A stretch of DNA of 64,000 nucleotides from an uncultured Clostridia bacterium (GCA_934162205.1 CAKPIA010000001.1:62001-126000); one strand, 5' to 3'; counted from the first letter of the stretch, positions 27,431 through 36,749 are shown. The notes: generated from the sequence alone by a model not told the origin. A program made the numbers and translations.

Positions 27431-28414
27431 TTAATTCATAAGATTTAATAACTTTCTAATACTTTTTTGAATTTCTAAATCATCACATCCATTTAAGTCA
27501 AAATGAATAGAATCATTTTTACATCCAGAAAAACTTAACATTAAATTAGCAGAAAGGAATAAACTAAACACTCCCTCTTGACAATTTGAACAATTAGCAC
27601 AATTACTAAAACAATATTGTGAATATCTTGCTCCTTTTGTAGAATCTTTAACCTGAATCCAGTTGTCATTACAGAAATATGAATTCATTGGAATTCCTTG
27701 CGTTTTTCCTACAAACCCTGTAGTCCAGTTAAAACTTTCCTTGTCCGAAATACTTTCTAAGAATGTTTGAAACTCACTCATAGGAACAAATAATTTTTCC
27801 CACATTTTTAATGCTTCTTCTCCATTTATCTCTCCATCATATCCAAGATAATTGCTAAATTTATTTAAATCTAACAATTTAACATTAACATGTAATTCTT
27901 TAATAGCTTTTAAAACAAGTAATTCCACTTCAGATTTATTAAATTGAGTTACTACAATGTTATATCTAACATCAATCCCTCTTTCTTTTAGTGCCTTTGT
28001 TATAGTTATTACTTTTTCGGATAAATATTTTGGAAAATATATATTACCCAAATGTTTAGAAACACTATCAACACTTATAATAATACCGATTCTTTCTCTA
28101 TATTTTGATAATACTTCAATATACTTAATAAGTTTAAATCCATTGGTTGTTATTCTTACTTTAGTATTTTCAAATTTCATTATAAATTCCAATAAATCTT
28201 CAAAATAACATACTGTTGTTGGTTCTCCTCCTGTAATTCTAAAATTTTTAATTCCTTCCTTAACAGCATTTTTAATTACTTTTTTTAAATCTGAGAATGC
28301 TATAGTTTCATTGTTACACGAAATGCTTTCACCACCTTTTTTACAATAGAAACATTCATAGTTACATTTACTAGTAATTGCAAGAGCTAAATATGTTGTT
28401 TTCCGTTTTTCCAT
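27431..28414 (-). CDS. Radical SAM protein with a C-terminal cysteine cluster
   Basis: About 327 residues. The SAM-cluster motif CNYECFYC lies at about residues 15-22, followed by FRITGGEPT and ITTNGF as in the MoaA group. The C-terminal third has FCNDNWIQV, then CFSNCANCSNC and a later Cys, enough to hold one or two auxiliary iron-sulfur clusters. The ATG at 28414 lies nine bases after AGGAGG. The fourth codon is CGG. The neighbours are a P-loop kinase and a deoxyribosyltransferase-like protein, which suggests a nucleoside-related modification pathway. The substrate is unknown. Confidence 0.82.
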   Translation of the reverse strand: MEKRKTTYLALAITSKCNYECFYCKKGGESISCNNETIAFSDLKKVIKNAVKEGIKNFRITGGEPTTVCYFEDLLEFIMKFENTKVRITTNGFKLIKYIEVLSKYRERIGIIISVDSVSKHLGNIYFPKYLSEKVITITKALKERGIDVRYNIVVTQFNKSEVELLVLKAIKELHVNVKLLDLNKFSNYLGYDGEINGEEALKMWEKLFVPMSEFQTFLESISDKESFNWTTGFVGKTQGIPMNSYFCNDNWIQVKDSTKGARYSQYCFSNCANCSNCQEGVFSLFLSANLMLSFSGCKNDSIHFDLNGCDDLEIQKSIRKLLNLMN

Positions 28415-28521
28415 TTGCATTTTCCTCCTAAAATATATTTTATATTTATATATTAACATAATTTTAGATATTTTAGAAATACATATTATTCATAATGCTA
28501 TAACTTTTGGGAATATCATAT

Positions 28522-29091
28522 TTATATATTCAATTTTGATTTTACTTCATCTAATAATTGGCTAAGTACCATTTTTCTATTTTCAGATGTATCAATACAT
28601 TTTATATTATATTTCTTACATTCTCTTATAATTTTCTTTTCTATATTTTTATAAAATTTAAAGTGATTTAACAATTCTTCATCTGACCTTCTAGCAGTCC
28701 ATTCTTCTTTTGAATCAAATTTTCTACAATTTTCTAAAATTTGTTCTGGAGATAACTTTTCAGTTACAAAATAATAAACTATCATATCATTTAAATTAAA
28801 ATATTTAAATAAATCTTCTGGTAAAATAGAATCACCATTTATTATAAAACCTAGTTCTTTTCCATTTTTATTAATGTTTTTTTGTATAAGCAAATTCAAA
28901 AATTCAGGCAATCTATTTTCCTTTAAATTATCATGAATAAATCCAATTGGAACATTTGGTACAGTTCTTTGTAATGCAGAAATAATTGTGTCAACTTCTA
29001 TAATTTGATAATTACTAAATTCTTTTTGTATCATTTTGGAAAAAGTTGTCTTTCCAGTTCTACAAATTCCAAGTATTAATATATTTTTCAT
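28522..29091 (-). CDS. P-loop nucleoside/nucleotide kinase-like protein
   Basis: 189 residues. The Walker A motif GICRTGKTTFS is at residues 7-17, followed by a DTI-type strand end (IIEVDTI). A lid-like segment with CRKFDSKEEWTARRSDEE holds paired Arg residues. It resembles small adenylate-kinase-like enzymes that phosphorylate nucleosides or cofactors. The start at 29091 lies inside the end of the upstream gene (32-base overlap) behind GAGG, so the two are translationally coupled. Confidence 0.75.
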   Translation of the reverse strand: MKNILILGICRTGKTTFSKMIQKEFSNYQIIEVDTIISALQRTVPNVPIGFIHDNLKENRLPEFLNLLIQKNINKNGKELGFIINGDSILPEDLFKYFNLNDMIVYYFVTEKLSPEQILENCRKFDSKEEWTARRSDEELLNHFKFYKNIEKKIIRECKKYNIKCIDTSENRKMVLSQLLDEVKSKLNI

Positions 29092-29557
29092 TATTATTTT
29101 CCTCACTCATTTTTACGGCTTGTTTTAATAATTCCTCTAATGAATTTATTGGCTTCTTATTATATTCTAAATTATATAGCCAATCTAAATATTGTGTTCT
29201 ATAAGCTCCATCAGGTCTACCATATATGCATTTTTTACTTTTTATCCAATAACCAAATTCAACATTTGTAGTTAATCCTAGCATTGATGGAAATTTTCTT
29301 GGTACCCAAAATAATATCACATTTGAATTGATATAACAATTTCTTTCCCAAAATAGTTGTTCATCTTTTGTATTAAATACTGGTATTTCATTTTTTAATT
29401 CAGGAACATACACTATTCCGTCATACCCGATATTTTTTAATATATCTAAAGCTTCTTTTCTCCAACTAATTACTTTATTATTTCTAGGAGTTGGACCGCA
29501 TAAAGATATCGCTTTTTTACTTTTTTCTATTACATCTCCATAATATTTTATTTTCAT
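29060..29557 (-). CDS. Nucleoside 2-deoxyribosyltransferase-like protein
   Basis: 165 residues. LCGPTPRNNKVISWRKEAL near the N terminus, then VYVPE, FWERNCYINSNVILFWVPR and GLTTNVEFGYWIKS with GRPDGA. This is the pattern of the Nuc_deoxyrib_tr_2 group, which cleaves or exchanges the base of a (deoxy)nucleoside. The start was put at MKIKYYG because GAGG precedes it. It overlaps the kinase gene. The gap 29594-30032 is AT-rich, without a gene, and holds one palindrome. Confidence 0.78.
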   Translation of the reverse strand: MKIKYYGDVIEKSKKAISLCGPTPRNNKVISWRKEALDILKNIGYDGIVYVPELKNEIPVFNTKDEQLFWERNCYINSNVILFWVPRKFPSMLGLTTNVEFGYWIKSKKCIYGRPDGAYRTQYLDWLYNLEYNKKPINSLEELLKQAVKMSEENNNEKYINTWNL

Positions 29558-29970
29558 ATATACCTCACTTTGTAATTTTTGAAAATAAGTCATTATATAT
29601 TTTCATTGCTATTAAGTCTTTAAACAAATTTTATTTTGCTTCTTAATTATCTCCCCATTTTCTTATTACATATTTTAAATATTTTTAGCAATTTCATAAC
29701 TTTTACTAATTGATGTTTTAGTATAATACAATTACTAATCAATTTATTTAATTATATCATATTAAAACATAGTTGTAGTACTTTATTTAAAATTTTCTCC
29801 ACTCTTACATTGTTTTCAATTATATACTGTATATAAATTTTAGCATATAATGTATATTTCTTAACAAAAAATTTAAAATTTATTATATAAAATATTTGAT
29901 CAAGCACTTGTAATTAAACGTATACCTAAAACTAACAATTTTCTTTTCCTATTTCAAAATTACGCAATAA

Positions 29971-29998
29971 ATATAGAGTAGAAATTTCTACTCTATAT
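29971..29998. repeat. Perfect 28-base palindrome, probable terminator
   Basis: ATATAGAGTAGAAA followed directly by its reverse complement. It lies past the end of the P-loop gene at 30033 on the minus strand and is likely its transcription stop, though T runs are short on both sides. Confidence 0.7.
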
Positions 29999-30032
29999 CT
30001 AATTTTTAGATAACTTTAAAATACAACTAACA

Positions 30033-30946
30033 TTATTCTATTTCCATTTGCTGTTCTTTTCTTTTTTTAATACCTTGTACAATTTCCTCTGCAATTTCCA
30101 AAGGTTGTCTATTATTACCATATACTATCATAGTTGCCAATTCCTTATTACATGGACTTTCAAAAAATTTTTTATTATCTCTCGTATTACCTGTTGCTCT
30201 GTTTTTCATTATATCTAAAGATTTTTCCTCATCTTTATCAGGAAGTAATAAAACGATATTTTTAAAAGGTTTTAACATTGATTTAACTCTTTCAAATATT
30301 TTTTGATCATCATATACAGAATGTCCTGCACCAAAATCAACAATTCCATATGAACCATCTTTCTTTACTCTTTCTAATGTTTCTGAAATCATATAAGAAT
30401 TAAATTCATCCGCATTTTTAAAATTTTTCATAAATCCAGTATCTCTTGCTCTATTCGCAATCATGTCTAGACACAATCTTTGCATTTCAGTCTTTTTTCT
30501 AAGCTCTTCTGCTACTGTTGATTTTCCTGTTCCTGATGGTCCTATTAGTATAATACTTTCTTCATATAATTTCTTACTATTTTTATTTATATTAGAAAAT
30601 TCTTGATGTTCCTTTATTGAACTTTTTTCTTTATCTGAAAGTTCCCATGAATTTTTTTTAATTTTCTGTATAGAACTTACTGTTGTAGTTTCTTCGATTT
30701 GTTTTGTACCTCTTAAATATGAAAGTAATCTTTTTTTCAAATCAAATGCAAAAGGCTTTCTAGATGGATACATTTTCTCATGATAGTAAATATCTGGTTC
30801 AACATCTTCAAATAATTCTGGATTTGCTAAAAATTGTTCGAATAATTCTTCCTATCTTTTTCTGTTAAATTCTCTAATTCTATATGTCCTACTGATGGCT
30901 CTACATCTTTTTCTAATTTATTTATTATCCATGATTTAAATCCCAT
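30033..30946 (-). CDS. P-loop kinase-like protein with an apparent -1 frameshift near its N terminus
   Basis: The gene opens at the ATG at 30946 behind GGAGG with MGFKSWIINKLEKDVEPSVG. Its frame ends after about 38 codons. The downstream frame runs in without a start, reading ELFEQFLANPELFEDVEP. The two join if one base is re-read at the AGG codon at 30851-30853. The kinase domain has GPSGTGKSTVAEELRKKT (Walker A) and later NRATGNTRDNKKF. It may phosphorylate a small molecule, or regulate as an AAA-like switch. If the shift is a real mutation, internal initiation at 30773 could still make the kinase part. Confidence 0.65.
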
Positions 30947-30969
30947 AAAGAAACCTCCTAACTATTTTA

Positions 30970-31569
30970 TTAAGATAATTTTATTTCTAATAATTTGTCA
31001 TATATTTTTTTTACATTATTTTCTTTTAAAAAATCGTTTTCATAATTTTCATCTTTTCTTCTTAGACAAAAATTTTCAAGTTCTGATATTGCAATATCAA
31101 CATTCTTTTTATTTACTTTATCTTCACATACTTTTAGAGCAGTATTGATATATCCACATATTGCGCATGCAGTCATAGCTTTAAAATAAGAAATTTCTGG
31201 CAATTTTGATTTTTCATACAATTTCATAGCGAAATTATCATTAATTATTTGTGGATTTGTAAGAATAATCTTTTCAGATACATATATACCATTTTCACTT
31301 ACCGTTTTATAAATTTTAGTATCTTTTGGTATTTTGACTTCACACAATGTATCTCCTCTAATTAGCCATCTAAAAATATATTCATAAGTTGATATGCAAA
31401 ATCCGCCTATTTCTGATTTCATTGTTGCATTCAAATCAACTTTATTGTCTGATTCGACTAGTTTATCAATGGGAAATCTTCTACCATCATCATATTCTTT
31501 AATTGTTTGAATAACTCTATAATACTTTTTATTTCTATCAGCTTCACACTCAAAAAATTTTCCTAACAT
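30970..31569 (-). CDS. Hypothetical protein of gut Clostridia
   Basis: 199 residues, no membrane segment. The most striking stretch is GGFCISTYEYIFRWLIRGDTL followed by VKIPKDTKIY, which I have a sense of from other clostridial hypothetical proteins but cannot name. The C-terminal half is helical with several Cys. It lies 24 bases upstream of the P-loop gene on the same strand, so they are probably co-transcribed. Confidence 0.6.
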   Translation of the reverse strand: MLGKFFECEADRNKKYYRVIQTIKEYDDGRRFPIDKLVESDNKVDLNATMKSEIGGFCISTYEYIFRWLIRGDTLCEVKIPKDTKIYKTVSENGIYVSEKIILTNPQIINDNFAMKLYEKSKLPEISYFKAMTACAICGYINTALKVCEDKVNKKNVDIAISELENFCLRRKDENYENDFLKENNVKKIYDKLLEIKLS

Positions 31570-31671
31570 ATATTTTCACCTTAACAATCTATTATTCTTT
31601 ATATTTTAACACAATAATATCTTTTTTTGAATATTATTAGCTAAACTTGCCGTGAATTTTTTTCAAATTGT

Positions 31672-31893
31672 TTGACAAATAAAAAAATAATTCTATACTA
31701 ATAATAGTTTAAGTAGAAAGTCTGACAAAGTAAATAGCACATCCTTTCTGAAAGATATTCTCATTTGGATCAGAATGATAAGTCTATACCAGCAAATATG
31801 ATTGAAACAAAATTTAATATGTCATTTATATTAAATGACAATAAAAAAGAAACTCCCCCTTTTACAGAGAGAGAAAGAATAGTTTCTTTTTTT
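31672..31893 (+). ncRNA. Candidate small RNA
   Basis: A good plus-strand promoter (TTGACA at 31672, 16-base spacer, TATACT at 31694) faces no reading frame. The transcript would be about 190 bases, with hairpins ATTCT/AGAAT and GTCATTTA/TAAATGAC, ending at the strong terminator 31843-31892. It could be a regulatory RNA of the accessory region or a leftover promoter of a lost gene. Confidence 0.4.
31843..31892. terminator. Bidirectional terminator
   Basis: AAAAAAGAAACT / AGTTTCTTTTTT stem with T runs on both strands, between the small-RNA candidate and the 78-residue gene. Confidence 0.85.
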
Positions 31894-31898
31894 ATTGT

Positions 31899-32135
31899 TT
31901 ACCATGCCTGACTTTTTACTCTTATTACCCTAACACCAAGCTTTTCATTAAACTGAATCCATACCAAAATAGTAAGGTCTCCATACTGAAGAGCAAGGAT
32001 AGTATAACCACTACCACTGGTATTCTGAACAACAGGCTGCATTCTACAAACTGCTTCCAAACTTACCATATCAGGTGAAGAGAAATGCTCATTAATTGCC
32101 TTAAGAACGATTGTTGCGGTCTTGATATCCAACAT
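31899..32135 (-). CDS. Small protein of unknown function with atypical base composition
   Basis: 78 residues starting MLDIKTATIVLKAINEHF behind a strong AAGGAGG. The second half is beta-like (TILALQYGDLTILVWIQ and GVRVIRVKS). Its GC content is visibly higher than that of the neighbours, a sign of recent transfer. It has its own terminator and an upstream 12-base palindrome at 32151-32162. I do not recognise the family. Confidence 0.6.
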   Translation of the reverse strand: MLDIKTATIVLKAINEHFSSPDMVSLEAVCRMQPVVQNTSGSGYTILALQYGDLTILVWIQFNEKLGVRVIRVKSQAW

Positions 32136-32150
32136 AATTTTTTCCTCCTT

Positions 32151-32162
32151 GGGTAATTACCC
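32151..32162. promoter_or_regulatory. Perfect palindrome upstream of the 78-residue gene
   Basis: GGGTAATTACCC directly abuts the ribosome binding site. It may be an operator or the base of a short leader hairpin that masks the ribosome binding site. Confidence 0.45.
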
Positions 32163-32241
32163 TCAATAAATAAAATTGTCAATTTAAAATTATTTACCAA
32201 ATATAAAGATTTCCACATATATTCAAATAGGAAACTTAATT

Positions 32242-32490
<249 letters not shown>

Positions 32491-33024
32491 ATAGCTGAAA
32501 AAATATTAGAAGAAATTATAAAACCTAAAGATTATTTAATTAAAGAATTATATAAAAATAATTTATCATTGCATAAAGAATTATCAAAACAATCTAAAGT
32601 TGTTGATGAGGCAGAAAAATATCAAAAAGAAAGAGATAAAATACTTGCTGACAATAAAGAATTAAACAATACTGTAAAATATTTAGAGCACGAATATAAA
32701 AAGAAAAATAATACACTTGATTTGAAATTTGAAAATAGAAAAAGAGAATTAGAGCAAGAATTTGAAAATAAGGAATTTGATATTGAATACAAATATAAGC
32801 GCAAAATTAAAACATTAGAAAAAGAAAATAGTCATTTACACAAAATTATTGATAAATTCTATGAAACTGTGGATAAATTTATAGTTTGGATTTGTAATAA
32901 ATTTGGCATTGGAGAATCAAAACAATTAATTAAAGATTTTGAAAAACAAACTAATACTTTTATTGATCCTGTAAAGCAACTAGAATGTGAAGAAAGAGAA
33001 AAAGAATGGGATTTAGAATTATAA
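32491..33024 (+). pseudogene. C-terminal remnant of a mobilisation (MobV/Pre-like) protein
   Basis: An open frame without its own ribosome binding site runs from the resolvase remnant junction and reads IAEKILEEIIKPKDYLIKEL at its start. It continues as a long charged coiled coil and ends in DKFIVWICNKFGIGESKQLI and a short acidic tail. The layout resembles the C-terminal part of plasmid-type relaxases. The relaxase domain is absent. A TTG at 32569 could start a 151-residue product. Confidence 0.55.
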
Positions 33025-33062
33025 TGCCAAAAAAAGGAGGAGAACAAAATTCTCCCCTTAAC

Positions 33063-33473
33063 CTATATTTTTGATAATCTTTCATTTAATTTTTCAAATA
33101 CTGCTTTTGCTGTTGCTTCTGAAGCTATTTCAACTGGTTTAAATAATATATTTGCTCTTTCTTCATTTGCAACCAAATCTCTTATTTTATTAATTCCATC
33201 TATTCCATTTATACCATATTTAGCAATTTCCTTACATCTATTCAATGTTTTAGTTTCTCCATCTGTAAATAATACATAATATAATATTGATTTAAATACT
33301 ATTTCAGCAGTTTCTTCATAATATGAATCTTCATCATTTTTTTCAATTACAATTGCATTAGTTACAAAATCAATATCTCTTTCATCTTTAATATAATCTA
33401 AAATATTAACTCCTTGTTTTATTGTTTCTAATAATTCTGTTTTAGTAGAAATAATTTTTTCATTAACATTCAT
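33063..33473 (-). CDS. Small protein resembling part of a conjugative coupling protein
   Basis: 136 residues, with a ribosome binding site and ATG. The stretch YYEETAEIVFKSILYYVLF followed by the C-terminal ASEATAKAVFEKLNERL recalls a segment of VirD4/TraG coupling proteins, but no Walker motifs are present. It is the last gene of the minus-strand operon that begins at 36202. It may be a partial domain kept as a separate gene, or an unrelated helical protein. Confidence 0.5.
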   Translation of the reverse strand: MNVNEKIISTKTELLETIKQGVNILDYIKDERDIDFVTNAIVIEKNDEDSYYEETAEIVFKSILYYVLFTDGETKTLNRCKEIAKYGINGIDGINKIRDLVANEERANILFKPVEIASEATAKAVFEKLNERLSKI

Positions 33474-33522
33474 ACTTATATACCTCTTTCCTTTTATATA
33501 ATTTAAATTTTAATAACTTAAT

Positions 33523-33762
33523 TTAATAAATAAATTTGTCCGAACCTGAATATAATAACTGATCTAATATATCTTCATTCTTTTCTAAACAAATCTTGAT
33601 TGCTTCTATTGTTTGTTCTTTTGTTCCATTCGGCTCTGCAATATAAGCATTTCTTCCAAATCTTTCTTTAAACAACTTTAGATACTTTTCAAATTCTTTA
33701 TCCTCTTCAGATAAATTAGTATTTTCAATATTATTCATATAATTAATAATATTTTCATCCAT
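33523..33762 (-). CDS. Small acidic hypothetical protein of the mobile-element operon
   Basis: 79 residues, acidic, behind AAGAGG. The only notable stretch is KERFGRNAYIAEPNGTKEQTI. It is 2 bases from the end of the protease gene, so it belongs to the same operon. Function unknown. Confidence 0.6.
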   Translation of the reverse strand: MDENIINYMNNIENTNLSEEDKEFEKYLKLFKERFGRNAYIAEPNGTKEQTIEAIKICLEKNEDILDQLLYSGSDKFIY

Positions 33763-33764
33763 TT

Positions 33765-35255
33765 TTAACCTCTTTCATTATCATCATTAGATTGTTGATT
33801 TTGTTCCATTTTTCTTCTCATTTGTGCCATTCTTTCTGGATCAGACATTCTTTGAATAGGTGGTAAATTTCTATATGCACCAAAATTGGTTAATTCATTT
33901 ATAAAACTTTCTCTTGTTCTATTTGTTGTAGATGTATTTGTTTTTCTTATTTCTTGTGTAGGTGATGGTAATACATCTAATTGTTTATGAACAAACTTAT
34001 CAACAAAAGATAAATTCATAAATAGATTATTTTTTTGTAAAAATTGTGCTACTCTTTGTTTTAATGACAGTTTAGTTTCATTTGGCTGTACATCAATACT
34101 TTCTTGAACTTGCTCTTGTTTTTCTTCTCTTGCAGGTCTAATTATTTCTCCATATTCATTAATATAATAACCTTCTGGCATTTCAAATTGTGGTGTTTTT
34201 GTAGTTTGTTCTCTATTTAGTCTATAATCTTCAAAATTTATAGTATTATTACTACTTCTATTATCTTGTGATAAATCACGTAATTCATGAACTGCTGTTA
34301 AGAAATTATCTCGTAAATCTGGAGTAGTTAGAAATTGAGCAACTTCATCATAATTTTGTAAAATATACTCTGTATCATGATTTTCCATATAAGTTGCAAC
34401 TAATTCTCTTTCAGTTTTATTCATAAGTTCTCTATAGGTGTTTAAATTTCCTTGAAATCTTGTAACTCCATCTTGCATTGTAATATTTAGTGGCGTTTGA
34501 CCTTGTAGTTGTTCTCCGTATCCATGTATCAATAAATTATCTATAGAATATATTTGCTCTAAATTATTCATTAATTCATCAAACTTGCCTTGATTACCTT
34601 CCATACTTTCATATATACCTTTTAATGTTTCTCTACCATCTTTTTTATATGCTAATGCTAAAACTTGTGGTAAAGGCAAATCCATACTCTTTGCTAATAA
34701 ATCTAAAACATTTCCATTATATTGATATTCACTTAATGGACTATATGGAGTTCTATTACTTGCTCCTCTTACTGTTCTAGGTTGTTGTCTATATTCTAAA
34801 TTTGTACCATTAGAAATATTATATAACATTTCGGCAGTATATTGTGTTGCTCCTTCTGTAAGAAACATTCCATCATGTCCATTATAAAATCCACATTGTT
34901 CTCTGCCATTTTCATGAGAAGTTTGCAAAACATGAGTTAGTTCGTGGAAGAAATATAACTTTTTATCTTCGTAGCTAAGAGATTGTTCCATTTGTATTCT
35001 ATTGTCATCAGTTCTTCCATAAATCCCACCTAAATTTGTTTCTTGTATGCTTTTTACAAGTTCAGGCATTCTTCGTGCTATCTCTGTTGGATTGATTAAC
35101 ATTTCATCTTTTATTTCATTCATAGAATCTATATAATCAGCCATTAAAACATAGTAATCTTCACTAATATCATTTCTATTAGCAAATAATTCTTTTATCG
35201 AATCTACTAATCCACTACTATATAATTCATTATATCTTTGTTCTTTAGTTTTCAT
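33765..35255 (-). CDS. Zinc metalloprotease-like protein of a mobile element
   Basis: 496 residues. The zinc motif HELTH lies within YFFHELTHVLQTSHENG (about residues 98-114), and a following acidic segment, TEGATQYTAEML, may give the third ligand, as in gluzincins. The C-terminal 150 residues are Gln/Asn/Arg-rich and probably disordered. There is no signal peptide, so it acts in the cytosol or is exported by a dedicated route. It sits in an operon with membrane and small proteins under the promoter at 36242-36270. Confidence 0.65.
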   Translation of the reverse strand: MKTKEQRYNELYSSGLVDSIKELFANRNDISEDYYVLMADYIDSMNEIKDEMLINPTEIARRMPELVKSIQETNLGGIYGRTDDNRIQMEQSLSYEDKKLYFFHELTHVLQTSHENGREQCGFYNGHDGMFLTEGATQYTAEMLYNISNGTNLEYRQQPRTVRGASNRTPYSPLSEYQYNGNVLDLLAKSMDLPLPQVLALAYKKDGRETLKGIYESMEGNQGKFDELMNNLEQIYSIDNLLIHGYGEQLQGQTPLNITMQDGVTRFQGNLNTYRELMNKTERELVATYMENHDTEYILQNYDEVAQFLTTPDLRDNFLTAVHELRDLSQDNRSSNNTINFEDYRLNREQTTKTPQFEMPEGYYINEYGEIIRPAREEKQEQVQESIDVQPNETKLSLKQRVAQFLQKNNLFMNLSFVDKFVHKQLDVLPSPTQEIRKTNTSTTNRTRESFINELTNFGAYRNLPPIQRMSDPERMAQMRRKMEQNQQSNDDNERG

Positions 35256-35275
35256 GTTTGCCCCTTTTCACGAAA

Positions 35276-36202
35276 TTATTTTATTATAAAAAATAAAATT
35301 ACACTTATCAATAATTGCACTAATATAATTTTACTTGTTGTTTTATATATTTTTTCGATTTTTGTTCTTCTTTTTTCTGCATCCCAGTATTTACCAAAAT
35401 GTACTTCTGAATGGTCTACATAGTCATCAACATCATCTGTATAATTTCCTCTGCCAGTAGAATAGTTGTATCCTGCATATTTTGTATCTGGTAATAAAGG
35501 TCTATATACTGATAAAATATACCAATATGAAAATACATTTCCTAATAAAATTGCAACAAACCATTGTCCAAATACCAGAATATATTTATTGTTTAAATAC
35601 TCTGCAAATATAGGAGATATTTTGTCTGCATTGATTTTAAAAACAACATATAAAATGTATGATAAAATAATTCCTACAGATATAGTAAAACATTGTGTTC
35701 TTATTTTTCTATGTTTCATTGTTTTGTTATATCTATCTTCATTATCTTCTAATATATTCATTACTTCTGAATATAAATTATGAGCTTCATTTTCTTGATT
35801 TGTAGTATCTATATCTATAGTAACATCAAATTCTCTAAAATATAATGAAACATTAATTTTATTATATATGTCATTAATAGTGTTGTTTGGACTTTTGGTA
35901 TAAAAACTAACATATAATTCTATAGATATACTTTTTATTGTACTTGGTTGATTTAAATTCCCAACAAACCAGTTATAATCACTTTCTGTTATATTTTTTC
36001 CATTTTTAAATTCTATTGTATATTTTATAGTTGTATTTCCATTTTCATATTCCCATTGTTTTTCTCCATAAGGAATATTCTTATTTTTATTTTGTTCTAG
36101 TTCAAATTTTCTATCATATTTTTCTTTGTAATCTTCTAAATGATTAGCAACCTTTACTATTGTTTCTAATGGTATTTGTTTATTTACTACTTTATTATTC
36201 AT
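35276..36202 (-). CDS. Membrane protein of unknown function, first gene of the element operon
   Basis: 308 residues. A soluble N-terminal part of about 165 residues with beta-rich IELYVSFYTKS and FDVTIDIDTT is followed by helices at about 172-192, 205-230 and 290-308. A Tyr/Asp-rich stretch (YNYSTGRGNYTDDVDDY) lies between the last two. The strong divergent promoter with TTGACA and TATAAA stands upstream. No family recognised. Confidence 0.6.
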   Translation of the reverse strand: MNNKVVNKQIPLETIVKVANHLEDYKEKYDRKFELEQNKNKNIPYGEKQWEYENGNTTIKYTIEFKNGKNITESDYNWFVGNLNQPSTIKSISIELYVSFYTKSPNNTINDIYNKINVSLYFREFDVTIDIDTTNQENEAHNLYSEVMNILEDNEDRYNKTMKHRKIRTQCFTISVGIILSYILYVVFKINADKISPIFAEYLNNKYILVFGQWFVAILLGNVFSYWYILSVYRPLLPDTKYAGYNYSTGRGNYTDDVDDYVDHSEVHFGKYWDAEKRRTKIEKIYKTTSKIILVQLLISVILFFIIK

Positions 36203-36241
36203 AAAAAATTCCCCTTTTTCATAAGTTTTTTATTCTATATT

Positions 36242-36296
36242 TTTATACCATTGCTACTCAAAAATGTCAATGTGTATGCGTTAAATTTCACGCATA
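36242..36296. promoter_or_regulatory. Divergent promoter region with palindromic operator
   Basis: On the minus strand TTGACA (36265-36270) and TATAAA (36242-36247) are spaced by 17 bases and drive the gene at 36202. The inverted repeat TATGCGT-N8-ACGCATA (36275-36296) lies between this promoter and the plus-strand -10 TATACT (36315-36320) of the XRE gene. It is a fitting operator for that regulator. Confidence 0.7.
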
Positions 36297-36357
36297 TTTT
36301 ATTTTTTTATTTGCTATACTGATTTCATAAATTTTCGTAAGAATAGGAGGGAATATT

Positions 36358-36597
36358 ATGACTTTGTTAGAAGCAACAAGAAAAAGAATAGATGAACTAT
36401 GTAAAGTAAACAATATGAATATAAATCAACTAGCAATAGCTTCTGGAATTAATCCCTCAACTATAAGAAGTATTTTTAAAGTTATAAAAAAAGCTCCTTC
36501 TTCTGATACGATTTACTATATATGTATTGGTTTTGGAATTTCTATAAGAGATTTTTATGATAGTAAATTATTTGATGATTTAGATGATAACGACTAA
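36358..36597 (+). CDS. XRE-family helix-turn-helix regulator
   Basis: 79 residues behind AGGAGG. The HTH reads MNINQLAIASGINPSTIRSIF (first 20: MNINQLAIASGINPSTIRSI), then a third-helix region SDTIYYICIGFGISIRDFYD. It is a small Cro/CI-like DNA-binding protein. It faces away from the element operon across a palindromic operator, the usual layout for a repressor that controls both directions. Confidence 0.85.
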   Translation: MTLLEATRKRIDELCKVNNMNINQLAIASGINPSTIRSIFKVIKKAPSSDTIYYICIGFGISIRDFYDSKLFDDLDDND

Positions 36598-36640
36598 AAA
36601 ATAATAAAATTTATGCAAATAGTGAATTTTTAAAAATTAT

Positions 36641-36740
36641 TTGACATATAATAAAATTGATGTTATAATAACATTAGCTAGCAAATCGAATGAACTCACA
36701 AAGGTTTGCACGAGATATGTGTCCGCATATCTCTTTTTTT
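36641..36740 (+). ncRNA. Candidate antisense RNA antitoxin (RNA II-like)
   Basis: A near-consensus promoter (TTGACA 36641-36646, 17-base spacer, TATAAT 36664-36669) starts a transcript of about 65 bases from near 36676. The transcript ends in a terminator with arms GAGATATG/CATATCTC, loop TGTCCG and seven T. It has no reading frame. Bases 36683-36699 and 36706-36711 repeat those at 36859-36875 and 36881-36886, so the RNA can pair with the start region of the toxin mRNA. The loop can kiss the toxin mRNA terminator loop. Confidence 0.75.
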
Positions 36741-36749
36741 ATTGTTCAA

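Noticed and set aside
29594..30032. Small genes in the AT-rich gap
   Set aside because: No frame with a plausible start and ribosome binding site. Only the 28-base palindrome stands out.
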